Assembly: GCA_945863875.1 (NCBI GenBank)
Contig: CAMBBS010000004.1
Coordinates: 99,125 to 163,124 of the forward strand
DNA from: Desulfopila aestuarii DSM 18488
Lineage (GTDB): Bacteria > Desulfobacterota > Desulfobulbia > Desulfobulbales > Desulfocapsaceae
DNA: 64,000 nt
Direction: 5' to 3'
Positions 35,403-44,238 of this stretch are shown piece after piece. The translations under genes and the position numbers were made by a program. Position 1 is the first letter of the stretch. The number at the start of each line of letters is the position of its first letter. Below the pieces are notes generated by a model. It had not been told where the DNA came from. It did no database searches and saw only the letters and a list, made by a program, of their open reading frames with translations.

Positions 35403-36750
35403 CAGCTCGCAGCGCATCGAATCTTTGCCGGATAATCTCGATATCGCCATTGCTTTCCTTGAAGAGCTGGGTGGCATAGGAATAGCCCTTGTGCATTTTT
35501 ATATTGTTCAACAGGGGAATGATGGTGTTGATGTTCTCCCGGTTTTTCTGCTCGTTCACCTGGATGCCGTCCAGGCATTTGGTGTGGAACACATGCACGC
35601 CATTTTGCAGACAGTCCATGGCGTCGAGCAGATTGACGACGACGATGCTCTCCCAGACATTCAGATCGAGTTCGCCATGGTCAAGAGCCATTTCCGCCGC
35701 CGCGCATCGGCCTACCACCTGAAAACAGCACTGGATAAGGAACTCGGGGATGGACGGGTTTATCTTGCCGGGCATGGCCGACGATCCCGGCTGTACGGCC
35801 GGCAGTTCAATCTCGCCGAATCCGGTCTGCGGACCGGAACAAAGCAGTCGAAAATCTTTCCCGATCTTGATCAGTCCCCGCGCCAGGAGGTTGAACTGGC
35901 TCCCGATGCTGACCATATCATCGAGATTCTGCGAACTGTCAAATAGATTGGTGCTTCTTGTATATCTGGCTTCCTGAACGACCGTCTGCAGGACCGACAG
36001 TATGGTGTTGAAATAGGCCGGAGAAACGTCTCTTTGCCGACCAACCAGGGTTCCACCGAGATTGAGGGTGTAGAGCTCTCCGACCGCATTGTCGATTCTG
36101 TTCGCGCTGCGCCGGACAAAATCCCTGTACCCGCTGAAAAAATCTTCGAAAGAAATCTCCACTGCATCCTGCAGGCACGTTCTGGAAATTTTCGGCACAT
36201 GGGCCCATTTAATCCCTTGATCATTGCAGGCATCGGCCAGTCCCTGCAGGGTCTTCTGCAGACCCTGCCATTTGCTGATGATGGCGATATGGCAGGCGGA
36301 GGTGAACACGTCGTTGGTCGATTGATTGAGATTGACATGATCATTGGGGTGGATTGGACTGTAAGAGCCGAGCGGTTTCTCGAAATATGTCCGGTTGGCC
36401 AGATTGGCAATTACCTCGTTGACGCTCATGTTTGCCGAGATTCCTCCGCCGCCGTGGAACGAATGGACAGGAAACTGCTCGCCCGGTACATTACGCAGCA
36501 GGTCGTCGACCGTACGGCTGATCGCATCGGCCAGATCCGGATCGAGATCCCCGGCTTGCATATTGGTCAGGGCAGCCGCCTTTTTGATCTGCAGCATGGC
36601 GAGCAGCAGTTCCGGATAGGCATCGAGGCGCTTCTCGCCCTGCAGGGGAAAGTTCTCGATCGACCGCTGGGTCTGTGCCCCGTAAAGGGCGTCTGCGGGC
36701 ACATTGATTGCGCCCAGAAGATCATGCTCAAGTCGAAATGCGTTAGTCAT
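35389..36750 (-). CDS. Aspartase/fumarase-superfamily lyase, substrate unknown
   Basis: A 453-residue lyase with superfamily landmarks: QSTND at 143-147, LQDAVEIS at 193-200, and the signature loop GSSAMPGKINP at 322-332 with the catalytic Ser. Downstream PSIPEFLIQ resembles aspartase (PVIPEVVNQ). Two substrate-contact loops differ from both fumarase C and aspartase. The usual GRT(H/Q)LQDA is SRTCLQDA, with Cys192 replacing His or Gln, and the usual SGTS..NMN.NEV loop is GGGIS.NMSVNEV (100-112). It probably eliminates an amine or related leaving group from an unusual substrate. The ergothionase case, a superfamily member releasing trimethylamine from a betaine, is a useful precedent given the MttB neighbour 61 bp upstream. 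The product name aspartate ammonia-lyase would be misleading. Confidence 0.8.
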   Translation of the reverse strand: MTNAFRLEHDLLGAINVPADALYGAQTQRSIENFPLQGEKRLDAYPELLLAMLQIKKAAALTNMQAGDLDPDLADAISRTVDDLLRNVPGEQFPVHSFHGGGGISANMSVNEVIANLANRTYFEKPLGSYSPIHPNDHVNLNQSTNDVFTSACHIAIISKWQGLQKTLQGLADACNDQGIKWAHVPKISRTCLQDAVEISFEDFFSGYRDFVRRSANRIDNAVGELYTLNLGGTLVGRQRDVSPAYFNTILSVLQTVVQEARYTRSTNLFDSSQNLDDMVSIGSQFNLLARGLIKIGKDFRLLCSGPQTGFGEIELPAVQPGSSAMPGKINPSIPEFLIQCCFQVVGRCAAAEMALDHGELDLNVWESIVVVNLLDAMDCLQNGVHVFHTKCLDGIQVNEQKNRENINTIIPLLNNIKMHKGYSYATQLFKESNGDIEIIRQRFDALRAEKEK

Positions 36751-36811
36751 GGCTGCTTTTCCTTATGCTGTGCTTTTGGTCGACAATTATCCGACGTCCC
36801 GGTGACGTTTT

Positions 36812-37993
36812 TCACGACAGGAAGACCCGTCCGGTGTTTTTCAGGGTATGATCATCCTTCATGAAGTTCGGTGTACTGCTGTTGCGCATGATGGTTTGAA
36901 AGCCTTCGGGATCGTATGGGTCGACTGTGATCGCCGGGGCCTGTTCAGGTCCTGTGGCGGCACACAGCGCGGCATGACGCTCCAGTTTGGCAATTGAGAA
37001 AGAAACAAGTTCCTTGAGAAAACCAAAGGCATGGCGCATCTGATGGAAACCGTATTTTTTCATCAGTGCATACCCCATCACCGCGTCATGCTCGGCTTTT
37101 TCACCAGGCCGGTCGGCACTTGTCGTGCATGCACTATGGATTGAGGGCAGGTCCAGCCGCTCATTAACCTTATCGAGCAGGAGATTCGCCACATTATGGG
37201 AAATAAGGCCAAGATCGACGGCATAGTTTTTCTGAATATTGGCAACTGACGGCAGACCGGCATGGACAACGGTCAGGCCTGGGTTGATCAGCTGTGCCAG
37301 GACAATGCCGAAAAGACTTTCCGCATGGGTAAGGGTGAGGAGCCCGGACATCGAATAGGGCGCTGACAGACCGGCCATCGGCATGGTCGACAGTGAAATG
37401 GGAATGCCCTGTCGGACACTCTCGATAAAGGCGGGGAGCATACTCTCAATAACGTTGAGAGGGCTGTTCATAATGGCAAACTGCAGTGTGAGCTTTCCCC
37501 TCCGATTATGAATTTCCTTTGCCTTGGCGATTCCTCGCTCGGTTTCCACCCCTGAAATATAGAGAGGCTTGCGGCAATGTTCAGTGATGGTTTCCATCAC
37601 CTGTACTTCATGATTCTTAATCAGCACCCCCCGGTGCATGAAATGCACAGCGTCGCTTTCCTCGACTACTTTGGCTATGTTAATCAGGTGTGCAAAGGTC
37701 GGCATGACGAGTTCGCCGGTCTGGTCGTCATAGACAAAAGGCGCGGTGCCACCAACGCCGAAAGAATTGAGGGGCACCCAGTACTTGTCTCTGGATGGTA
37801 CGCTTGCCAGGGCTTGTTCAACTAATGGCGAAAGGATATGCAGGTGGCCTGTGCCCTCATCGTAAGCGGCGAGTCCGGTGTCTTCAAATATTTTTCGGAC
37901 TTCAACGGACTTACAATGCACGCCCACCTCTTCCAGAACTCGCAAGGCGTCGCGGTGAATTGCGTCGAGATATTCATTGCTGACCAGTTCCAT
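36812..37993 (-). CDS. MttB-family (trimethylamine/quaternary amine) methyltransferase
   Basis: A 393-residue protein of the MttB superfamily: LDAIHRDALRVLEEVGV at the start, PLYISGVETERGI, the barrel segment MPMAGLSAPYSMSGLLTLTHAE, and HSACTTSADRPGEKAEHDAV. No in-frame UAG interrupts it, so it is a non-pyrrolysine member. Characterised non-Pyl members (MtgB, MtpB, MtcB) demethylate glycine betaine, proline betaine or carnitine, handing the methyl to a corrinoid protein. It is shorter than typical (about 470-490). No corrinoid protein or RamA-type activator is encoded in the window, so its acceptor would be elsewhere, or the protein has another role. It lies between the aldo/keto reductase and lyase genes. 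Confidence 0.85.
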   Translation of the reverse strand: MELVSNEYLDAIHRDALRVLEEVGVHCKSVEVRKIFEDTGLAAYDEGTGHLHILSPLVEQALASVPSRDKYWVPLNSFGVGGTAPFVYDDQTGELVMPTFAHLINIAKVVEESDAVHFMHRGVLIKNHEVQVMETITEHCRKPLYISGVETERGIAKAKEIHNRRGKLTLQFAIMNSPLNVIESMLPAFIESVRQGIPISLSTMPMAGLSAPYSMSGLLTLTHAESLFGIVLAQLINPGLTVVHAGLPSVANIQKNYAVDLGLISHNVANLLLDKVNERLDLPSIHSACTTSADRPGEKAEHDAVMGYALMKKYGFHQMRHAFGFLKELVSFSIAKLERHAALCAATGPEQAPAITVDPYDPEGFQTIMRNSSTPNFMKDDHTLKNTGRVFLS

Positions 37994-38148
37994 TAACCCA
38001 CCACATGAATTTCATTAATTTTTCGGCAGCTGTCACAAAAAGTCGGATGGACTTTATGATGGGAAAACCGCCGCAGTCGCGCCCGGCCGGCCTTGGGCAA
38101 TTTTCATGTCAAGGCCGGTCAGGCACTCTCGGACAGGCTCCTGGCGGG

Positions 38149-39174
38149 CTACTCTTTGTCAAAGGGTGGCTGGGCGTTTCGCCGTTCACGCGGGAGACGG
38201 TGACCGGCATTGTAATCGTTGATATGATCACGGGGGGTGTAATTCCGTTCCAGCTCGAACCGTTCTTCTGCGGTGAAGGAGGACATTTCCAGGGCCTGGA
38301 TGGCCGTGTCGAGCTGTTCGGCGTTGTCCGCGCCGGCGAGCATGACATCGATACCCGGGTATTGCAGTACCCAGGCCTGGGCGATCTGGGCCGGTGAAAC
38401 CTGGCGGTGCCGGGCAACTCGGGTCACCGATTTGGCTATTTCCATCGATGTTTCGTCGCTGAACATTTCATGGGTGAAGTTATCTGTCCGGTTGCGGACC
38501 GAATCAAAACTTGAGCTCAGCAAACCTCGGGCGAGGGGGCTGAAAGCAGAGACACCGATGTTCTGGTCGCGGCAGAAGGGGATCATTTCCCGGTCTTCCT
38601 CACGGTAGGCGGCTGAGAACTGCAGCTGCATGTTGATCGGCTTTTCCCAGCTGTTTTTCTCACACGCACTGATTATTTTGGCAAATTGCCAGGCGTACAT
38701 GGTTGAGCAGGCCAGATAGCGGATCTTACCGGCCTTGACCATCTCGTTGAGAGTCGACATGGTTTCTTCTACGGGCGTGTCCTGATCAAAAAAATGGAGC
38801 ATGTACAGATCGACGTAATCGGTCTGCATGCGTCTCAGCGATCCGTGCAGGGCGCTCATGATATGCCGTCTGGAATGGCCTTGATTGTTTTGCCCGGCCC
38901 CGATTGGGTAACCGACTTTGGTGCAGATAATCAGCTCGTTTCTTTTGCCGAGCCGATTGATGATGTTGCAGACAACTTCCTCGTTCGCTCCAGTCGAATA
39001 AAAATCGGCCAGATCAATGAAGTTGATACCTTTGTCGAGAGCATGTCGAACAATCGGTTCGCATTCTGCTTCGTCATAAATCCACGGTTTCCATTGTTTA
39101 CTGCCCATATTCATTGTGCCGAGACAAACGCGGGAAACTTTGAGACCAGAATTGCCAAGTTGCATATACTCCAT
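38149..39174 (-). CDS. Aldo/keto reductase
   Basis: A 341-residue AKR barrel. The catalytic tetrad is visible: Asp in FIDLADFYSTG with Tyr a few residues on, Lys in IICTKVGYP and His in LYMLHFFD. The NADP-binding end contains SPLARGLLSS and QIAQAWVLQYPGIDVMLAG. It interconverts an aldehyde or ketone with its alcohol. A strong GGAGGTGA box precedes the ATG. It opens a minus-strand group with the MttB-like and lyase genes (156 bp to the former) and is divergent from the AOR gene. Confidence 0.9.
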   Translation of the reverse strand: MEYMQLGNSGLKVSRVCLGTMNMGSKQWKPWIYDEAECEPIVRHALDKGINFIDLADFYSTGANEEVVCNIINRLGKRNELIICTKVGYPIGAGQNNQGHSRRHIMSALHGSLRRMQTDYVDLYMLHFFDQDTPVEETMSTLNEMVKAGKIRYLACSTMYAWQFAKIISACEKNSWEKPINMQLQFSAAYREEDREMIPFCRDQNIGVSAFSPLARGLLSSSFDSVRNRTDNFTHEMFSDETSMEIAKSVTRVARHRQVSPAQIAQAWVLQYPGIDVMLAGADNAEQLDTAIQALEMSSFTAEERFELERNYTPRDHINDYNAGHRLPRERRNAQPPFDKE

Positions 39175-39340
39175 GAGTCACCTCCAGTGTGACGTTGAAT
39201 TTTCTGACTTTTAGCCTACTCCATCGGTTTTAGGCAAATGAATCTTTTGCATCCATGCCATGCAGTAATGTCATTTGTTATTTGTCGTACAGCACCCTAT
39301 AGTGACGACCATTGTTCATCAATTTTTTAAGGAGATCATC

Positions 39341-41272
39341 ATGGCTTACGGCTACACGGGGAACATACTGAAGGTCGATCTCTCGACCGAAACACTGACT
39401 GTAGAACATCAGAATGAGGAATTCTACCGGATGTATGCCGGGGGAAGCGCCCTGAATATGTATTACCTGCTGAAAGAGATGCCGGCCGGTGTTGATGCAC
39501 TGGGCCCGGAAAATATTCTCTGCCTTTCAGTAGGCGTGACAACGGGGATTTCAGCGCCCGGCCTCTCCCGCCTGGTCGTCTCCGCCAAATCACCGCTCAC
39601 CGATCTCGCCGGAGACAGCCAGTCCGGCGGCTTTTTTCCAGCCGAATTGAAATTTGCCGGTTTTGACGCAATTATTATAAAAGGCAAAGCCAGCCGCCCC
39701 CTCTATCTGTCGATTGTCAACGGCCAGCCGCAGCTTCACGAAGCTGGACACCTCTGGGGCAGAGATACCGCTGAAGTCCAGCAATGTATTCAGGATGAGC
39801 TGAACGAACCGCGGGCGCGGGTGGTCCAATGCGGTGTGGCTGGGGAAAATGGTGTCAGATTCGCCGCCATTATTTCCATGGTCTCACGGGCGAATGGCCG
39901 TAATGGAATGGGAGCTGTCATGGGATCAAAAAATCTTCGGGCCATAGCGGTTCGAGGGAAGGAACGCCCGGCGGTATATGACATTGAAAAAATACGAGCC
40001 CTTGCTAAAGAAAGCGTCGAGCTTCTCCCCCGACTCGGCGGTCTTGCCCAGTACGGTACCCCTTCGTCGTTGATGGGAAAGCATGCGTCCGGCACTCTGC
40101 CGACCAGAAATTTCAGCAGCGGTGTTTTTGCATCTGCCGAGAACATCAGCGGCAAACGGCTGTGGAATGATTTTGCCAGGGGCCGGGAGACCGGCAGCCA
40201 GAACAAGGAAGGACGCAATACCTGCTACAGCTGCAATGTGCGGTGCAAGCGAGTGGTAGAGGTAAAAGACGGCAGGTATCCGGTAGATCCTGCCTACGGC
40301 GGCCCCGAGTACGAGACCATTGCCGCTTTTGGATCATACTGCGGTGTCGGCGATATGTCGGTGGTGGTTAAGTGCCACGAAATGTGCAACCGGTACGGCA
40401 TAGATACGCTGTCCGCCGGAGGAACCCTGGCCTGGGCCATGGAGTGTGTGGAAAATGGTCTGTTGACCCCGGAAGAGCTTGACGGCGTCGACCTGCGCTT
40501 TGGTAATGCCGAGGCGATGATGATCATGCTCGATAAAATCGCGCGCCGAGAGGGAGCAGGGGACATCCTGGCTGAAGGGAGCGAGCGGGCGGCGAATCGC
40601 TGGGGCAAAGGGCATGCCTATCTGACAACGAGCAAAAAACAGGAAACTCCAGGGCATATGCCCCATATAAAGCTCAGTTGCGCCTTGATATATGCGGTCA
40701 ACCCGTTCGGCAGTGATCATGAGAGCCATGAGCATGATCCGGTCTACGAGGAGGGTGGTTTTGAGCCCTATCAAGACCGCTTAAGTTCCCTTGGGTTGAA
40801 TAATCCCCAGCCCTATATGAGCCTCAATCCGGAAAAAGTGAGGTTTGCCAGGATAACGCAGTATTTTTATTCGGTGAACGACACCATGAGCTGGTGCATG
40901 TTTGTCTGGGGGCCAGCGTGGCATGTTTACGGACCGGACCATTGTGTCCAGCTGGTAAGGGCGGCTACGGGATGGAACGATTTCACAATCGACGAACTCC
41001 TCACTCTTGGCGAAAGGCGGGTAAATCTCATGCGGGCTTTCAACGCCAGGGAAGGGGCGGATTATCGACTTGACACCCTGCCGGAGAAGTTCCACACGCA
41101 ATGCCTTGAGGGCGGTCCGTCGGACGGGGTGAGTATTGACCGGGAGCAACTGCAGACAGCCGTGAGAGAGTACTATCGACAGGCCGGTTGGGATGAGGCA
41201 ACGGGAAATCCAACCAGGGCAACCTTTCAGCGGCTGGATCTGAAGTGGGTCGCCGATCAACTCGGATTATAA
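39341..41272 (+). CDS. Aldehyde:ferredoxin oxidoreductase (tungsten/molybdenum pterin)
   Basis: A 643-residue enzyme from the ATG at 39341 (AAGGAG box). It has the AOR N-terminal domain (YTGNILKVDLSTE, GVTTGISAPGLSRLVVSAKSP, SQSGGFFPAELKFAGFDA) and the 4Fe-4S-binding domain 2/3 with CYSCNVRCKRVV (Cx2Cx3C) plus a later Cys. AORs oxidise aldehydes to acids with ferredoxin and carry W- or Mo-bispterin. The clade is broad and substrate undefined. Twenty-three bp after its stop begins an NAD-type aldehyde dehydrogenase, so the locus has two routes from aldehyde to acid with different acceptors. Confidence 0.93.
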   Translation: MAYGYTGNILKVDLSTETLTVEHQNEEFYRMYAGGSALNMYYLLKEMPAGVDALGPENILCLSVGVTTGISAPGLSRLVVSAKSPLTDLAGDSQSGGFFPAELKFAGFDAIIIKGKASRPLYLSIVNGQPQLHEAGHLWGRDTAEVQQCIQDELNEPRARVVQCGVAGENGVRFAAIISMVSRANGRNGMGAVMGSKNLRAIAVRGKERPAVYDIEKIRALAKESVELLPRLGGLAQYGTPSSLMGKHASGTLPTRNFSSGVFASAENISGKRLWNDFARGRETGSQNKEGRNTCYSCNVRCKRVVEVKDGRYPVDPAYGGPEYETIAAFGSYCGVGDMSVVVKCHEMCNRYGIDTLSAGGTLAWAMECVENGLLTPEELDGVDLRFGNAEAMMIMLDKIARREGAGDILAEGSERAANRWGKGHAYLTTSKKQETPGHMPHIKLSCALIYAVNPFGSDHESHEHDPVYEEGGFEPYQDRLSSLGLNNPQPYMSLNPEKVRFARITQYFYSVNDTMSWCMFVWGPAWHVYGPDHCVQLVRAATGWNDFTIDELLTLGERRVNLMRAFNAREGADYRLDTLPEKFHTQCLEGGPSDGVSIDREQLQTAVREYYRQAGWDEATGNPTRATFQRLDLKWVADQLGL

Positions 41273-41295
41273 GGCATCGCCTTGGAGGAAGGGGG

Positions 41296-42777
41296 ATGAA
41301 AGCATCGCGGGAATGGGCAGAGAAGTGGTTGCGTGAGCCGAAGAAACAATATGTTAACGGGCAATGGGTAAGTGGCACCGGAAAGGAGTGGACGGTCAAA
41401 AACCCGGCCGATGGCTCGCTGCTCTGCCGTTTTTCTCTGGCCGGTGATGATCAAATAACAGAGACGGCGCACCACGCACACATGGTTTTTAAAGCCCAGG
41501 TCTGGGTGAAAAAGAGCCGCATGGACAAGGCCGGCACATTGCGGCAGATTGCCCGGCTGATTCGCGATAATGTCGAAAAACTGGCGACCCTTGAGACCCT
41601 GGCTAACGGCAAACTTTATCGGGAATCGCTGGTTGATGATATCCCGAGCTGTGCAGATATTTTTGATTATTATGCCGGGTGGGTCGACAAATACTATGGT
41701 GTGACCTGTCCCGTTGATGCTGGTGGTTTAAACTACACTCTTATTGAGCCCGTTGGTGTCTGCGGCCTGATCGCTCCCTGGAACTTCCCACTTTATCAGG
41801 CTTGTCTGAAAATAGCTCCGGCTCTGGCCATGGGCAATTCCGTCATTATCAAACCTTCCGAGTTCACCCCCCTTACTGCGTGGTATCTGGTCGAATTGAT
41901 CGATAAACATCTCGATATGCCACCGGGACTGGTCAATCTTGTCGTTACTGACGGCGAGACTGCCAACAGCATGACCTTGAGTAATGATATTCACAAGATT
42001 TCCTTCACCGGCAGCACGAATGTCGGGAAAAAGATCGTCAGGAATGCCGGGGAGTCAAATCTCAAGGCGGTGACGCTTGAGCTGGGCGGCAAATCTCCCT
42101 GTATCTTTTTCGCAGACACACCGGATCTCGAGGCGGCAATTGACCGGGCCTTCACCGTAATGTTCTCGCACAAGGGAGAGAAGTGCTCGGAGCCGACACG
42201 GTTTATCATCCACCATGATATCTACGACAAGGTTGTTGCGGCCCTGGTAAAAAAAGCAGAGGCAGTCCGCTGCGGTGATCCTTTTCGGCCAAAGAGCACC
42301 CAGGGGGCGCAGTGCAATGCCGGCCAGTTTGACAAAATTCTGCGCTATATTGAAATCGGCAAAACCGAAGCGGAACTGGTGGCCGGAGGTCGTGCCGATA
42401 CAGATGGTGAGAACAGCAAAGGGTTTTTTATCAGGCCGACGATATTTTCGCATGTCGGCGCACATTGCAGAATAGCCAGGGAAGAGATTTTCGGCCCGGT
42501 TCTCTGCTGCACCGGATTCACGACGCCGGAGGAGGCCGTAACGCTTGCCAACAGCACCGACTATGGCCTGGCTGCGGGCATTTATACGGCCAATATCAGC
42601 CTGGCCCATAAAATGGCCGAACAGATAGATGCCGGGATGGTCTTTATCAACCGCTATGGCTGTTATGGCTTGAGCAGCCCCTTCGGGGGATTCAAACAAA
42701 GCGGCTGGGGAAAAGAGATGGCCTTTCACTCCCTCGCCTCCTACACCAAAGAGAAATCGGTGTGGGTTACCTTTTAA
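41296..42777 (+). CDS. NAD(P)-dependent aldehyde dehydrogenase
   Basis: A 493-residue ALDH from the ATG at 41296 (GGAGG box). Conserved parts: PWNFPLYQACLKIAPALAMGN, KPSEFTPLTA, FTGSTNVGKKI, LELGGKSPCIFF (general base Glu262), GEKCSEPTRF (nucleophile Cys297) and EEIFGPVL. It is closest in feel to betaine-aldehyde/5-carboxymethyl-type ALDHs that oxidise polar aldehydes to acids. The substrate-binding residues cannot be assigned. It lies directly after the AOR gene and before a permease. Confidence 0.92.
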   Translation: MKASREWAEKWLREPKKQYVNGQWVSGTGKEWTVKNPADGSLLCRFSLAGDDQITETAHHAHMVFKAQVWVKKSRMDKAGTLRQIARLIRDNVEKLATLETLANGKLYRESLVDDIPSCADIFDYYAGWVDKYYGVTCPVDAGGLNYTLIEPVGVCGLIAPWNFPLYQACLKIAPALAMGNSVIIKPSEFTPLTAWYLVELIDKHLDMPPGLVNLVVTDGETANSMTLSNDIHKISFTGSTNVGKKIVRNAGESNLKAVTLELGGKSPCIFFADTPDLEAAIDRAFTVMFSHKGEKCSEPTRFIIHHDIYDKVVAALVKKAEAVRCGDPFRPKSTQGAQCNAGQFDKILRYIEIGKTEAELVAGGRADTDGENSKGFFIRPTIFSHVGAHCRIAREEIFGPVLCCTGFTTPEEAVTLANSTDYGLAAGIYTANISLAHKMAEQIDAGMVFINRYGCYGLSSPFGGFKQSGWGKEMAFHSLASYTKEKSVWVTF

Positions 42778-42980
42778 TGCATGTGCAGGATGAGACTACT
42801 ATGGTCTTTGTTATCGAATCAGAGTCATTGTCAGGTAGAGGCAACAGGCTTGTTTCAGCGAGGAGCTTAATGGCGGACGACTTTGTCAAGGCTGGCATTG
42901 CCTAATTTTTTTGTTGCTGCGGGGCGCCGTCGGTTTTTTGGAAAAACGGCGGGCCACAAACAACTTTTGAAGGATACACA

Positions 42981-43892
42981 ATGACTGGACCTGTAAGGCA
43001 TTTGAACGCTTCTGTCGCCGGCCCCCTTTTCATGCTCTCGGCCGCCCTGTTGTTCGCCATGCTCGATATATGCATAAAGCTGCTGGGCAGCCATTTTTCC
43101 GCCTGGGACATCGTTTTCTACCAGACCACCGGCGGCATAATTATTCTGCAGCTCATCTTTGGCCGCCGGCGCAACATTTTTAAGGGCAATAACATGAAAT
43201 TGCTGGTTGCTCGCGGTGCAGTCGGCGCGATAGCCTTCTTGTCAATTGTCACCGCCATTCGCCTGCTGCCGATATCCACGGCTATGTTTATCGTATTCAC
43301 CTACCCAGCTTTTGCTGCGGTTTTTTCATTTATTCTACTCAAGGAAGGGATCAACAGATACGAAGCCTTCTGCCTGGTGATGGTCCTCGTCGGAGCCGGT
43401 GTCTTTTTCGATTTCAGGCTTACCGGCAATCTCGTCGGCCAAAGTGTCGCCCTTCTTGGCGGGGTTTTGTCCGGGCTGGCTATGACCCTCATCCATAAAT
43501 TGCGGCGCGAAGACGGCTCGGTTATTATTTATCTCTATTTCTGCATCGGCTGCGCCTTGTTGACCGCACCGAAGTTCATCATGAATCCTACCGTCCCCAC
43601 GACCGTGATCGAATGCATCTTGATTCTCTGCATCATATTTTCTTCCCTTGTCAGCCAGCTGTTGATGAATCAGGGCCTTCTCTATTGTCGTGGTTGGGAA
43701 GGGGGCGTTTTCCTCTCATGCGAAGTAATATTTACCGCCATCGTAGGCATCACCTTTCTTGCCGACCCGGTAAGCTGGCGCTTCTGGCTGGGTGGTTCGC
43801 TCATTCTCGGCAGCGTCACGCTTATTAACCGTCGGCGGGCTGCGAGGAACAATGCCGAGGCGACTCTGTCGCAGGATTCTGTTGCAATGTAA
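42981..43892 (+). CDS. EamA/DMT-family permease
   Basis: A 303-residue membrane protein with about ten hydrophobic segments in two EamA repeats (residues about 15-140 and 155-290). The first repeat ends in AFAAVFSFILLKEGINRYE and the second in FTAIVGITFLADPVSWRFWLGGSLI. Such proteins export or import small metabolites. The C-terminal tail is polar and cytoplasmic. It is 203 bp after the ALDH and may be co-transcribed; as an exporter it could vent an intermediate. A GAAGGA box precedes the ATG. Confidence 0.88.
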   Translation: MTGPVRHLNASVAGPLFMLSAALLFAMLDICIKLLGSHFSAWDIVFYQTTGGIIILQLIFGRRRNIFKGNNMKLLVARGAVGAIAFLSIVTAIRLLPISTAMFIVFTYPAFAAVFSFILLKEGINRYEAFCLVMVLVGAGVFFDFRLTGNLVGQSVALLGGVLSGLAMTLIHKLRREDGSVIIYLYFCIGCALLTAPKFIMNPTVPTTVIECILILCIIFSSLVSQLLMNQGLLYCRGWEGGVFLSCEVIFTAIVGITFLADPVSWRFWLGGSLILGSVTLINRRRAARNNAEATLSQDSVAM

Positions 43893-44238
43893 AACCGCCC
43901 GATACGGACGGTGCTGGGTCGAGACGTCCTCTTGAGCCTAGCTCTCAACACCTTCGGGTGTGCATTGCCGGGATGCTCTCTGTGGCAATCATCTCGATAT
44001 CAGTTCCCTCCCCAATTTTCTTTTTGGTAATGTTTTAAACTTCATAGCAAAATATGTGGAAGAAAATTCAGAAATACCATACCGTATAGGAGACAGAAGT
44101 TGCCTGTCGTCTGCATCCCATTGATGGGAAAGCTTGACCAGGGGGCTTCCGGGATGAGGCGATTTTTCTCGAATAACGCAGAACTTGGGAAAAAGGGCAT
44201 TCTCGGACAGCCTCTCAGGCACCACGAGAGGAGGTTAT
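43893..44238. other. Intergenic region, short hairpin only
   Basis: About 346 bp between the EamA permease and the CoA transferase/GNAT gene. A short hairpin CACC-TTCG-GGTG is present after the permease gene, with no T-tract. I see no other gene or motif. Confidence 0.35.

Noticed and set aside
35389..36750. Naming the lyase fumC or aspA
   Set aside because: Both diagnostic substrate loops differ from those enzymes, so a specific gene name would be misleading.
38005..38397. A 130-codon plus-strand frame within and before the aldo/keto reductase
   Set aside because: It lies antisense to the C-terminal part of a well supported AKR, has no ribosome site and no family features.
39175..39340. 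Possible sigma-54 site in the AKR/AOR divergent region
   Set aside because: A TGGCAT...GCAA sequence exists on the minus strand but GG and GC are only 7 bases apart, so it does not fit -24/-12 geometry.
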